DNA of 64,000 nt from positions 248,001 through 312,000 of the forward strand of contig WKFI01000019.1 of the NCBI GenBank assembly GCA_014872875.1. The letters are read 5' to 3'. The stretch's first letter is position 1, and each line of letters opens with the position of its first letter. The notes beneath the pieces were generated by a model that saw only the letters and a program-made list of their open reading frames with translations, had not been told where the DNA came from and did not search any database. Origin of the DNA: Paracoccaceae bacterium (GTDB lineage: Bacteria; Pseudomonadota; Alphaproteobacteria; Rhodobacterales; Rhodobacteraceae). Of the stretch, positions 1-8,018 are shown one piece after another. The position numbers and the translations under genes were made by a program.

Positions 1-372
1 CCGATCGAAGCAGTTGAGGCCATTTTGCAGGGCAAAGTGCTGGACAAGTTCGGCAAAAGGGGCGGCTATACCTACAAAGCGCGAACCTTGAATGGCATTT
101 GGGCCACGGCGCCTTATCTGCATAATGGGTCAGTGCCCAGCCTGTACCATCTGCTCTCACCGCCGGAGGAACGCCCAAGCACCTGGCGATATGGCGGATG
201 GGAGTTTGATCCAAAACATGTTGGTCTGGAAGAGTTTGACGGACCCGATGGCTTTGTTCTGGACACCAGTAAGCCCGGCAATCGCAATACCGGCCATGAC
301 AGCCGGATTTTTGGCAAAGTGTTCACTGAAGATGAGCGGTGGGCGCTGATCGAATATCTCAAGACGCTATAA
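1..372 (+). CDS. Di-haem cytochrome c peroxidase-like protein, C-terminal fragment
   Basis: The frame is open from the first base, so the gene begins upstream of the window and only about 123 C-terminal residues are seen. The fragment carries the LNGIWATAPYLHNGSVPSLYHLL signature (split here only by reading) typical of the distal domain of bacterial di-haem cytochrome c peroxidase/RoxA-like proteins, followed by a Trp/Gly-rich loop and an ending EYLKTL, usual for c-type cytochrome folds. No CxxCH motif lies in the visible part; the haem sites should be upstream. By family it would be a periplasmic redox protein. The cyclase gene starts 23 bases after the stop, so the two may be co-transcribed. 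Product family fairly sure, substrate unknown. Confidence 0.7.
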   Translation, partial: PIEAVEAILQGKVLDKFGKRGGYTYKARTLNGIWATAPYLHNGSVPSLYHLLSPPEERPSTWRYGGWEFDPKHVGLEEFDGPDGFVLDTSKPGNRNTGHDSRIFGKVFTEDERWALIEYLKTL

Positions 373-395
373 CGGCACATCCACGAGGGTCCGAA

Positions 396-2288
396 TTGAA
401 CGAAGCACCCAGAATTCAAAGACGGGAGGTCGCGATCCTTTACGGGGACGTGGTTGGCTATTCCCGCCTGATGGATCTGGATGAAACCCGTACCTTCGAA
501 CGGCTCAGGGCCTGTTTCCGAGACCATTGGCGCCCCCTGATCAGGGAGTTCGATGGGCGCATTGTCGGAACTGGTGGCGACAGCATGTTTGTCGAATTTG
601 CCGAGGCCGATACGGCAACGAAATGTGCAACGACCCTTCAGGCGCGCATGCGTGACGTGAACAAAGGGTTAGAAGATACCGACCGGTTTGTTCTGCGCAT
701 CGGCGTGAACTTTGGGGAGGTCCTCGACAGCGGTGACGATCTTTACGGGGCCGTCGTCAACGTTGCTGCACGTCTGCAATCGGTAACCGAGCCGGGTGGT
801 GTGCTTATCGCACAAGCGGTGCATACGCGGCTCTCACCCGAACTGGCTGAACAATTTTCGGCTGCAGGGCGCCGCAGGCTCAAGAACATCGCAGATCCTG
901 TGACCGTACATCGCTGGCGGCGCGGCGCTCCGGCGCCGTTGCAGGCCGCGCGGTTGATGGATCGGGCTTCTGGCTCGGCCAAATCCTTGTTCAAGGGTGT
1001 TCGAAAACTCTGGGACCGCTCACAGCGGCCTGTGCCTGAGCCAGAAGTCGATGAACCACAACAGCAGGCACCCGGCATCATGGTCATGCCCTTCAAGGTG
1101 CTGAGCGAAGACCGAGATACACAGATCCTGGCGGATGGCATGACGGAGGAGATTATCACCCTTCTGGGCCAGCAATCGAACCTGCGCACCCTGTCACGCG
1201 GCGACAGCTTTGCTCATCGTGGGGAAGACCCCGATGCCGCGCAGATGCGCGACCAATATGGCGTGGGCTATGTGCTCGAAGGCTCGATCCGCACCGCTGC
1301 CGGACAGTTTTTGTGTACCGCCCGCCTGATCGAAAGCTCCAGCAACCGGGTGGTCTGGACGGATCGCTTCCAGCGCCCGATGGAAGACGTTTTCGACGTG
1401 CAGCTGGAGATTGCCGAGCGCGTTGCTTTTGCTTTGCAATCGGCTGTCACGCGGGAGGAAGGCTTCCGCATTCGCTCCCGCCCGCCGGAAAACCTGCAGG
1501 CTTGGCAATTGGTGATCCGCGCCAACCACGAACTTTTTGCCCGCATGAACTCCCGTTCGCTGCGCAATGCCGAAGACCTTCTGCGCCGCGCGGTCGAGGC
1601 AGATCCGGATTATGCCGACGCCTGGGCCTTGCTGTCTCTGGCCCTGGCAGGAAAAGTCGCCGGAGGATACTCTCTTTCCCCCGAGGCTGAAGACACCGAG
1701 GCCATGTCACTGGGCGATGCGGCGTTGGACATGGCGCCGAACGACGCAACGGTCATCGGTGCCGTTGCAGCAGCCAAAGCGCATCTGGGCGACGGGGAAG
1801 AGGGTTTGCGCCTGATCGAACGTGCGCTGGAAATGGCCCCGCATTACGCGCCTTTCCATCAGACCAAGGCCGTGGCCCTGTCGCAAAATGGGCAACACAC
1901 AGAGGCGGTCAAGATTCTGGAGAACATTGTCGAGACCAGTCCACAGGACCTGCAGAAACACATGAACATGTTCATACTTGCGGTGGCTTATGCCTCGGAC
2001 GGGCAGCGCTCCAAGTCTGAAGACGCGGTTCGAAAGGCGATGGAGCTGGACCCGACCTGGCATCAGCCACACATGTTCTTGGCGATGTTGAACGGAATAC
2101 AGGGGCGCCTGTCAGCGGGCGCACAGAAAGTGGCGGATGCGAGGCGGCTTGAGCCTGAGATGACCCACGAGGGATACGACTATTTCTTCAAGAAATCCAA
2201 GGCTCCGCTGACCCAGCCCATGCGGCTGTTGGTGCGCAAGATGTGGAAGGACAGCGAAAAGTTGCTGCAGCAAGAAACGGCAGCTTAG
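396..2288 (+). CDS. Class III adenylate/guanylate cyclase with TolB-like and TPR regions
   Basis: A 630-residue protein. TTG start chosen because GAGGG sits six bases upstream; the longer in-frame start would overlap the preceding gene. Residues 11-175 are a class III nucleotidyl cyclase domain: metal-binding Asp18 (YGDVVGYSRL) and Asp62 (GTGGDSM), and the transition-state pair Asn122 and Arg126 (VNVAARL). The usual adenine-selecting Lys four residues before the second Asp appears as Gly58, so ATP specificity is open. Residues about 225-345 resemble the TolB-N/FlgO-like segment often found in such cyclases (PFKVLSED, ADGMTEEI, YVLEGSIR); residues about 375-600 hold TPR-like repeats. No signal peptide or membrane span, so cytoplasmic. 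It converges on the next gene with a 4-base overlap. Signal sensed is unknown. Confidence 0.85.
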   Translation: MNEAPRIQRREVAILYGDVVGYSRLMDLDETRTFERLRACFRDHWRPLIREFDGRIVGTGGDSMFVEFAEADTATKCATTLQARMRDVNKGLEDTDRFVLRIGVNFGEVLDSGDDLYGAVVNVAARLQSVTEPGGVLIAQAVHTRLSPELAEQFSAAGRRRLKNIADPVTVHRWRRGAPAPLQAARLMDRASGSAKSLFKGVRKLWDRSQRPVPEPEVDEPQQQAPGIMVMPFKVLSEDRDTQILADGMTEEIITLLGQQSNLRTLSRGDSFAHRGEDPDAAQMRDQYGVGYVLEGSIRTAAGQFLCTARLIESSSNRVVWTDRFQRPMEDVFDVQLEIAERVAFALQSAVTREEGFRIRSRPPENLQAWQLVIRANHELFARMNSRSLRNAEDLLRRAVEADPDYADAWALLSLALAGKVAGGYSLSPEAEDTEAMSLGDAALDMAPNDATVIGAVAAAKAHLGDGEEGLRLIERALEMAPHYAPFHQTKAVALSQNGQHTEAVKILENIVETSPQDLQKHMNMFILAVAYASDGQRSKSEDAVRKAMELDPTWHQPHMFLAMLNGIQGRLSAGAQKVADARRLEPEMTHEGYDYFFKKSKAPLTQPMRLLVRKMWKDSEKLLQQETAA

Positions 2289-3067
2289 CCATTTTCCGGA
2301 GAACCCGTACCAATGATACGGCCCTGGAACTTCAAACTGGGGCTGTGACGCAGATTGTTGGGCGTCACCAGTTCCGGCGCGAGGGCGGAAACAGATCCCT
2401 GCCGCGCGTCTTCCAGCTTCTTCTCCAATTCCGGGTCAATAACCTTCAAAGCTTCCATGGCAGCTTTGTAAGCCTCTTCGAACTCCTGATCCGGAGGACC
2501 CGGGATCTGATAGGTATCGGCAAACTTGATCGCATATTTCGGGAACTCGGGATTTTCCAGAAAAATCCGGGTAATGAACTCGGAACAAATCATACCCTTG
2601 TGCAGTTTCGGATCAGCCTTATCCATCAGAAAGAAGATGGCATTGATCACGAACCACATCTTCTTGCGGCCTTCATCGGTCTTGGGGATGTTGTGAAGGA
2701 TGATCAGAATCCAATAAAAATACAGATCGTCATAAGCATAGCTGACGCCTTTTTTCATGTAAGCTTCGCACACCGCCGTGACGGGCGCAGCAGGCCAGCC
2801 GGATGACCCCATTTCAGCCTTCGGATCGCCGCCATTGCCGTAGAAGCGATAGACATCAGCATAGGTGATGCCTTTTTCGGCCAGCAGCTCGGACATGGTC
2901 TGATGCACCAGACCTTTGCGCACGCAACCCACCACGTATTCGCCAGTAAAATAGGTCGAATGGGAGTAAATCCCGTCATCCAGCGCCGCAATCAGTTTGG
3001 CGCTGAATTCGTCATACATCATCATGATGATGTCGCCTTCTTTCACGTCTTCTGCGGTGAAACTCAT
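2285..3067 (-). CDS. Permuted papain-like amidase (YiiX/YaeF-type, NlpC/P60 superfamily)
   Basis: A 260-residue protein with the order of catalytic residues expected for circularly permuted NlpC/P60 enzymes: a GDIIMM strand, then His36 in YSHSTYF, then Cys161 in GMICSEF far downstream. Family members cleave amide or ester bonds in peptidoglycan peptides or lipids; the substrate here cannot be read. A hydrophobic stretch at about 115-127 (LYFYWILIILH) lies between the two catalytic elements. No signal peptide is seen. The 3-prime end overlaps the cyclase stop by four bases, tail to tail. It is divergent from the cytochrome gene at 3263, with a 195-base AT-richer gap between them that must hold both promoters. 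Fold assignment moderately sure, function not. Confidence 0.6.
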   Translation of the reverse strand: MSFTAEDVKEGDIIMMMYDEFSAKLIAALDDGIYSHSTYFTGEYVVGCVRKGLVHQTMSELLAEKGITYADVYRFYGNGGDPKAEMGSSGWPAAPVTAVCEAYMKKGVSYAYDDLYFYWILIILHNIPKTDEGRKKMWFVINAIFFLMDKADPKLHKGMICSEFITRIFLENPEFPKYAIKFADTYQIPGPPDQEFEEAYKAAMEALKVIDPELEKKLEDARQGSVSALAPELVTPNNLRHSPSLKFQGRIIGTGSPENG

Positions 3068-3262
3068 GGCGGTCCTCCCCCAAGATCTGGCTTTTTACAG
3101 GCTTTGGTCGAAACAGGCATTTTGGAAATTCTTCTGCGAAATTACCGCAAAATAGCGTAAAATGACAGGGATTATGCAAAACTGCCCGGGGCGGACGGTG
3201 TCTCCCGCCGGTAAATTCACGACAATTTCCCCATGCCTTTCATGACGAAAAGGGAAGTGACA

Positions 3263-4663
3263 ATGTTCAGACAGCCCATTGCAGCCATCGCAGCACTTAT
3301 TGTTTTTACGACCTCCCCCGGCTTTACCGACACGGCCGCGCCGGGTGAACGATCCGCACAATATGTGGCCTTTCCCAAAGGCTATGACATGCCAGCGGGA
3401 TTTGATTATTCAGACGGGAAGAACCCTTCTGACGCAGATTGGGCCGCCGGGGAAGCCCGCTTGCTTGAGTTCTTGGAAAAGCGCAACTTCCCTGAATTGC
3501 GCAAGCACGCGTGGCAGATCTTTGCCGGGATGACCTCGCCCACCGAGGGCGGTTATGCCGTGTGGGAAAGCTGGTTCACCGCCGATGAGGTTTATGCCGG
3601 CCCCGCCAAGGCACCCGCGGCCACCCTTTCTGACCGCCGTGCAGGCATACACGGTGCTCGACAGTTCGGATTTGGCCTGACCGGTGCGCCCGAGCCAAAT
3701 CCCGGTGAATCCGTAGCTGCCAACGTAATGTTCAACATGCCGGTCCGGGACCATGTTTGGACCAACGCGTTGTTCAAGCCCGGCACGTTGAAAGAGATCA
3801 ACGATGGTTTCAACGCCAATAACACGCCTCTTCTGGATCGTTCGATCCCGCAGTTCCCACGCGATGCAATCGCCTTGAAAACAATCTGGAGCGTGGTGGC
3901 AAGTGAGGGTCTGACGATCCTGCCTGTCTGGGACGGCGAGCTGGATCAACCCGAGGTCAAGGTCAGTCCTCCGTATCCCGCCGATGTCTGGCCGCGCTGT
4001 GTCGCAGTTACCCCGGACCCAGAGATCAAGGAAACAACCCACCCCGTCACGTGCAACCGGCAACCGGTTGACGCGCAGGTCATCGGACTGGACAGTTTCT
4101 ATCATTTCCGAATAACCGAGGCCGAGCTGGACGCGGTCAACAAGGCTTTGGGGCCCAATCACAAGGATGGCACGCCTGAGACCATAAAGGTGGGCGATTA
4201 CGCGATCCTGCTGGGGATGCATTTCACCACGCGTGAAATCCCGAACTGGGTTTGGGCCACTGCCTGGTGGCATGACCGGCCTGATCAACCTCCGTTCGGG
4301 GCAGACCGGCCCGACAATGTGATCGGGGTTTGGCGCAACTACATGATGAACAGTGGCTACAGCCGGGACGTACCGCTGGCTGTTGATGGCGGGCCAGCAA
4401 CTGTCTGGAACCCCTATATCGAAGGGAAATACCCCAACGGGATGCGCTCCAACTGCATGAGTTGCCACGTCCGTGCCGTGTATCCACGCCTCGACCCGGT
4501 CATCGAAGGGTTCGACATGTGCGGAGCATTGCCGGTCCTGCGGGGCGAGGGATCACTGCCGCTGGACAGCCCGGCTTTGGGATCGCGTACACGGTTGGAG
4601 TTTCTGTGGTCCATCCTACTGGATACGCGCGCTGAACACGAAGATATGTGCGGAGATTCCTGA
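3263..4663 (+). CDS. Exported c-type cytochrome with large N-terminal domain of unknown function
   Basis: A 466-residue protein. The start at 3263 has AGGGAAG five bases upstream and gives a clean signal peptide (MFRQPIAAIAALIVF, cleavage probably near residue 22); two earlier in-frame ATGs lack this spacing. One haem-binding motif, CMSCH, falls at residues 398-402, near the C-terminus, so the protein is periplasmic and mono-haem. The first 390 residues have many Trp and Pro (WESWF, WVWATAWWHDRPDQPP) and no domain I can name with certainty. Two further Cys near the C-terminus (DMCGALP, EDMCGDS) could form a disulfide. Similar cytochrome c family proteins occur in Proteobacteria with unknown partners. 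Stands alone on this strand. Confidence 0.65.
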   Translation: MFRQPIAAIAALIVFTTSPGFTDTAAPGERSAQYVAFPKGYDMPAGFDYSDGKNPSDADWAAGEARLLEFLEKRNFPELRKHAWQIFAGMTSPTEGGYAVWESWFTADEVYAGPAKAPAATLSDRRAGIHGARQFGFGLTGAPEPNPGESVAANVMFNMPVRDHVWTNALFKPGTLKEINDGFNANNTPLLDRSIPQFPRDAIALKTIWSVVASEGLTILPVWDGELDQPEVKVSPPYPADVWPRCVAVTPDPEIKETTHPVTCNRQPVDAQVIGLDSFYHFRITEAELDAVNKALGPNHKDGTPETIKVGDYAILLGMHFTTREIPNWVWATAWWHDRPDQPPFGADRPDNVIGVWRNYMMNSGYSRDVPLAVDGGPATVWNPYIEGKYPNGMRSNCMSCHVRAVYPRLDPVIEGFDMCGALPVLRGEGSLPLDSPALGSRTRLEFLWSILLDTRAEHEDMCGDS

Positions 4664-4685
4664 CCCCTCCAATATGGTTTAAGCC

Positions 4686-4713
4686 GCAATATTTTAAGCT
4701 TGAATAATATTGC
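4686..4713. promoter_or_regulatory. Perfect 8-bp inverted repeat upstream of the thioesterase gene
   Basis: GCAATATT at 4686-4693 is repeated inverted as AATATTGC at 4706-4713, with a 12-base centre that itself contains TTTAAGCTTGAA (4695-4706), a near-palindrome. It lies in an AT-rich island between the cytochrome stop and the thioesterase start. It could be an operator for the MarR protein of this locus or part of the promoter. It has no T tract after it, so it is a poor terminator candidate. Confidence 0.4.
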
Positions 4714-4769
4714 AATCCCTATATCCTGCCTTCGTGTTTCAATATGCAATCGGGGCAGGACCACGGGCT

Positions 4770-5180
4770 TTGGCTGATTTCGCGCTGCAACAAAAAATCC
4801 TGTTTCGTCACTGCGACCCCGCGGGGATCGTGTTCTACCCGCGCTATTTCGAGATGATGAATGATACGGTCGAGGCCCTTTTTGAAGATGCTTTGAATTG
4901 GCCGTTCGAAGACATGCACCGCGACAGCGGCGTGCCCACCGCAGCCATCAATGTCGAATTTCAAGCCCCCAGCCGTTTGGGCGACTTGTTGGAGTTCGGA
5001 CTTACCTTGGAGAAACTCGGCCGCACCAGCCTGTCGCTGCGAACGGTTGCAACAGCAGGACCCGAGACACGCCTGACTGCGACACAAACGCTTGTCTGCA
5101 TTGACCAATCGGGCAGGCCCAAACCCTGGCCCGACCCGGTCCGCAACAAGATCCTCAGCTTGATGGAAGGAAGATTATGA
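4770..5180 (+). CDS. 4-hydroxybenzoyl-CoA thioesterase-like hot-dog protein
   Basis: Acyl-CoA thioesterase of the 4HBT hot-dog family, about 136 residues. The family motif is clear: RHCDPAGIVFYPRYFEMMND, with Asp16 as the catalytic acid. I chose the TTG at 4770 because the motif normally begins 10-15 residues from the start and GGGGCAGGA lies upstream; a TTG at 4710 or GTG at 4734 would add an N-terminal tail with no counterpart in the family. It overlaps the RidA-like gene by four bases (ATGA), so the pair is co-translated. By context it would release an acid from an aromatic or other acyl-CoA made by the ligase of the opposing operon; this is inference. Confidence 0.8.
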   Translation: MADFALQQKILFRHCDPAGIVFYPRYFEMMNDTVEALFEDALNWPFEDMHRDSGVPTAAINVEFQAPSRLGDLLEFGLTLEKLGRTSLSLRTVATAGPETRLTATQTLVCIDQSGRPKPWPDPVRNKILSLMEGRL

Positions 5181-5593
5181 TGTCCGCTTCAAAACCACAG
5201 GTCATTCACCCCGAAGGTTGGGCGCCCGCTTTGGGTTATGCCAACGGAATGCTGATGGCGGACGGCACCTTGCATGTGGGCGGTCAGATCGGCTGGGACG
5301 AAAACAAGCAATTTGTCCCCGGCGGCTTCATCCCCCAGATGGAGCAGGCGCTGACCAACATCGTGACCATCGTTCGCGCGGCCGGTGGCGATATCGACGA
5401 TATCGGTCGCCTGACCTGGTATGTCACCGACAAATCCGAATACCTGGCCAAACAGCGCGAAGTCGGTGAAGTCTATCGCCGCGTCATGGGTCGCCACTTC
5501 CCGGCTATGTCGATGCTGATCATCAGCGAACTGGTCGAGGACGAGGCCAAGGTGGAGATCGAAGCCACGGCTTATGTCGCGCCCACCACCTGA
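5177..5593 (+). CDS. RidA/YjgF family protein lacking the canonical Arg
   Basis: A 138-residue Rid-family protein (LHVGGQIGWDE, ALTNIVTIVRAAGG, VYRRVMGRHFPAM, KVEIEATAYV). RidA proteins hydrolyse reactive enamine/imine intermediates using an Arg in a segment that reads PARS in Escherichia coli RidA. Here the same place reads FPAMSML, with Met111 at the Arg position, so classical 2-aminoacrylate deaminase activity is doubtful and it belongs to a non-archetypal Rid subgroup. GGAAGGAAG precedes ATGATG; the start overlaps the thioesterase stop. It converges on livF with 13 bases between stops. Its constant company with thioesterase and acyl-CoA ligase suggests handling of an amino- or keto-acyl intermediate. 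Confidence 0.88.
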   Translation: MMSASKPQVIHPEGWAPALGYANGMLMADGTLHVGGQIGWDENKQFVPGGFIPQMEQALTNIVTIVRAAGGDIDDIGRLTWYVTDKSEYLAKQREVGEVYRRVMGRHFPAMSMLIISELVEDEAKVEIEATAYVAPTT

Positions 5594-5606
5594 GGTACTC
5601 TGAAAG

Positions 5607-6296
5607 TCAAACCCCAAGATACCGGTTGGTCACATCGCCGTCCAACTCGGTCATCGCGCCGTGCCAGACGGTTTCTCCGCGTTGCAGGATCACGGCCTGA
5701 TCGGCGATGCCGGACAGTTCCTTCAGGGACTTGTCCACCACCAGCAGCGCCATTCCGGTTTCGCGTTTTAGCGTCGCGATGGCGGCCCAGATTTCCTGCC
5801 TGACGATAGGCGCCAGACCTTCCGTTGCTTCGTCCAGGATCAGCAGTTTCGGGTTGGTCATCAGCGCGCGGCCAATGGCCAGCATTTGCTGCTCCCCCCC
5901 GGACAAGGACGACGCGGATTGAGAGCGGCGCTCTTCCAAACGCGGAAACAGATCCGCGACCCGGGCAAAATCCCAATGACCGGGGCGAGCTGCAGCGATC
6001 AGGTTTTCTTCGACCGTCAGGTTCATGAAACAACGCCGCCCTTCAGGCACCAACCCGATACCCAGCTGCGCAACCTTGTGGGACGGCATCCCGCGCAGGT
6101 CCTTACCGTTGAACATCAGTTCTCCGCCCGCAACAGGTAGCATCCGGCAGATCGTCTTGATCGTGGTGCTTTTGCCCATACCGTTGCGCCCCATCAAAGC
6201 GACGACTTCGCCTTCGTCCACTTGCAGGCTAACCTTGAACAGCGCCTGAGAGGAGCCGTAGAACGCCGAGACATTGGTCAGCGACAAGAAACTCAT
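5607..6296 (-). CDS. livF: Branched-chain amino acid/aromatic acid ABC importer, ATPase LivF
   Basis: ATP-binding subunit of a HAAT-family ABC importer, 229 residues. Walker A is GRNGMGKST (residues 36-44), signature LSGGEQQML, Walker B LLILDEATEGL. Length and order match LivF. The segment after Walker B reads LLVVDKS where LivF normally has a VEQN-like or His-containing switch, a variation noted in findings. It is the last gene of the - strand operon and overlaps livG by four bases. With the CoA ligase and substrate-binding protein upstream, the natural substrate is more probably an aromatic or other organic acid than leucine; this is inference from context. Confidence 0.9.
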   Translation of the reverse strand: MSFLSLTNVSAFYGSSQALFKVSLQVDEGEVVALMGRNGMGKSTTIKTICRMLPVAGGELMFNGKDLRGMPSHKVAQLGIGLVPEGRRCFMNLTVEENLIAAARPGHWDFARVADLFPRLEERRSQSASSLSGGEQQMLAIGRALMTNPKLLILDEATEGLAPIVRQEIWAAIATLKRETGMALLVVDKSLKELSGIADQAVILQRGETVWHGAMTELDGDVTNRYLGV

Positions 6297-7042
6297 GCAT
6301 CATCTCCCAGATAGGCCCGGCGAACCTCCGGGTTTGCACGGATTTCGTCCACTGTGCCGGTCGCGATCACCTCACCATAGACCAGCACCGAAATTCGATC
6401 GGCCAACGCGAAGACCGCATCCATGTCATGTTCAACCAGCAGTATCGGGGCTTCGTGTCGAAGCTGGTCCAGAAATTCGGTCAAGCTTTTTGATCCGCTG
6501 GCACCCAGTCCAGCCATGGGTTCATCCATGATGAAGGCACGTGGGTGCAGGGTCATGGCAACCGCAACCTCCAACTGACGCCTTTGTCCGTGGCTGAGAT
6601 CCGAGGTCCGCATGTCAGCCCGGTCGGTCAGGCCGACACGCTCCAGTGCCTGTTCCGCAATCTCGCGCAGATCTCGGTTCCTGAGAACCGGTTGCCAGAA
6701 ACGATATGTCCGTCCATGCGCGCCAAGGGCGCCCAACATGGCGTTCTGCAGCACCGTATCCTCCATGGCGAGCGCCGAGATCTGAAAGGTGCGCCCCAAC
6801 CCCAGCCGGGCCCGTTCAACAGTGCTCAATCCCGTAACATTCCGCCCAAGGAAATGGATCGAACCGCTGTCAGGCTTCAACCCTCCGGCGATCTGCTGGA
6901 TCAACGTAGATTTGCCTGCACCATTGGGGCCGATCAGGGCGTGGATTTCGCCCGGCAACAAGTCGAGTGTCACGTCTTTTGAGGCTTTCAATGCACCGAA
7001 GCTTTTCGAGACATTTCGGACGGACAGGACAGGATCATGCAT
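6293..7042 (-). CDS. livG: ABC importer ATPase LivG
   Basis: Second ATP-binding subunit of the HAAT importer, 249 residues. Walker A GPNGAGKST, signature LSHGQRRQLEVA, Walker B AFIMDEPMAGLG, and H-loop LLVEHDMD are all present, and the C-terminal segment VIATGTVDEIRANPEVRRAYLG is the standard LivG tail. The start at 7042 has GGAGAGGAG seven bases upstream; the ORF could be extended seven codons, but the extension lies inside livM. Overlaps livM by eight bases and livF by four, so translation of the importer set is coupled. Confidence 0.92.
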   Translation of the reverse strand: MHDPVLSVRNVSKSFGALKASKDVTLDLLPGEIHALIGPNGAGKSTLIQQIAGGLKPDSGSIHFLGRNVTGLSTVERARLGLGRTFQISALAMEDTVLQNAMLGALGAHGRTYRFWQPVLRNRDLREIAEQALERVGLTDRADMRTSDLSHGQRRQLEVAVAMTLHPRAFIMDEPMAGLGASGSKSLTEFLDQLRHEAPILLVEHDMDAVFALADRISVLVYGEVIATGTVDEIRANPEVRRAYLGDDA

Positions 7043-8018
7043 GGCGCTTCTCCTCTCCGGCAACCAGCCCGATGATCCCGCCGCGTGCGAACAATACGAT
7101 CAGCAACAGCAGCACCCCCAAATGGATGTGCCAATAGTCGGAAAAATCTCCCAGGATCTCTTCCAGGATGATGAACACAGCCGCGCCGACCACCGGACCA
7201 AAAAGGCGCGCGGTGCCGCCAAGGATCAGGAACACCATTATCTCGCCACTGGTTTGCCAGCTGAGCATGGTCGGGCTGACGAACCGGTTCAGATCCGCAA
7301 AAAGGGCACCCGCCAGACCGGTGATCGCGCCGGACAGAGTAAAGGCCACCAGCTGCAAACGGTATGGCACAATGCCGACGGTTTCCGCCCGCACGGGCGT
7401 CTGCCGCGCTGCGTTCAGCGCAAGACCAAAAGCAGATCTGGCCAAGCGGGAGGCAAACAAGATCGCGATCATCAGCAGAACATAGGCAATGATGAAGAAT
7501 TGTATCGGATCCAAGGTATTCATCCCCGGAAAGCCGTTGCGCACATAGATCGACAGCCCGTCTTCACCGCCATACGCCGACCAGCTGATCGCGAAGTAAT
7601 ACAGCATCTGCCCGAAGGCGAGCGTGATCATAATGAAGTATACGCCGCTGGTGCGCAGGCTCAGCGCACCGATCAACAGGGCCGCAACAGCCGAAGCAAT
7701 CAGCGCGACGATCCAGATGATCGGCATGGACTTGGTCCCTTCGATCAGGAATGGCCATTCCATCAGCGGCGCATAGCTTTGAGCATGGCTGGCAAGGATA
7801 CCCATGGCATAACCACCGATCCCAAAAAAAGCCGCATGGCCCAAGCTGACCAGCCCGCCCAGCCCAAGTGCGATGTTCAGCCCAACCCCGGCCAGGCCAA
7901 GGATGGCCACCTTGGTTGCCAGCGTGATCATGAACGGCTCATCAGCCCACCAGGCCCACAGTGGGAACAACAGCAAGGCCAGCGACACAAAGCCGTTAAA
8001 TGTTGCTTCGCGTGTCAT
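7035..8018 (-). CDS. livM: ABC importer permease LivM
   Basis: A 327-residue integral membrane permease of the LivM family, with about nine to ten hydrophobic spans. Diagnostic segments are GLVSLGHAAFFGIGGYAMGILASH near the N-terminus (read in two parts), ALSLRTSGVYFIMITLAFGQM and GEIMVFLILGGTARLFGPVVGA. It forms the inner-membrane channel with LivH. The ATG overlaps the livH stop by four bases. The basic tail EEKRHA is cytoplasmic. Confidence 0.92.
   Translation of the reverse strand: MTREATFNGFVSLALLLFPLWAWWADEPFMITLATKVAILGLAGVGLNIALGLGGLVSLGHAAFFGIGGYAMGILASHAQSYAPLMEWPFLIEGTKSMPIIWIVALIASAVAALLIGALSLRTSGVYFIMITLAFGQMLYYFAISWSAYGGEDGLSIYVRNGFPGMNTLDPIQFFIIAYVLLMIAILFASRLARSAFGLALNAARQTPVRAETVGIVPYRLQLVAFTLSGAITGLAGALFADLNRFVSPTMLSWQTSGEIMVFLILGGTARLFGPVVGAAVFIILEEILGDFSDYWHIHLGVLLLLIVLFARGGIIGLVAGEEKRHA

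Noticed and set aside
339..395. Upstream start for the cyclase
   Set aside because: It would overlap the preceding cytochrome frame and has no SD, whereas the TTG at 396 has GAGGG at good spacing.
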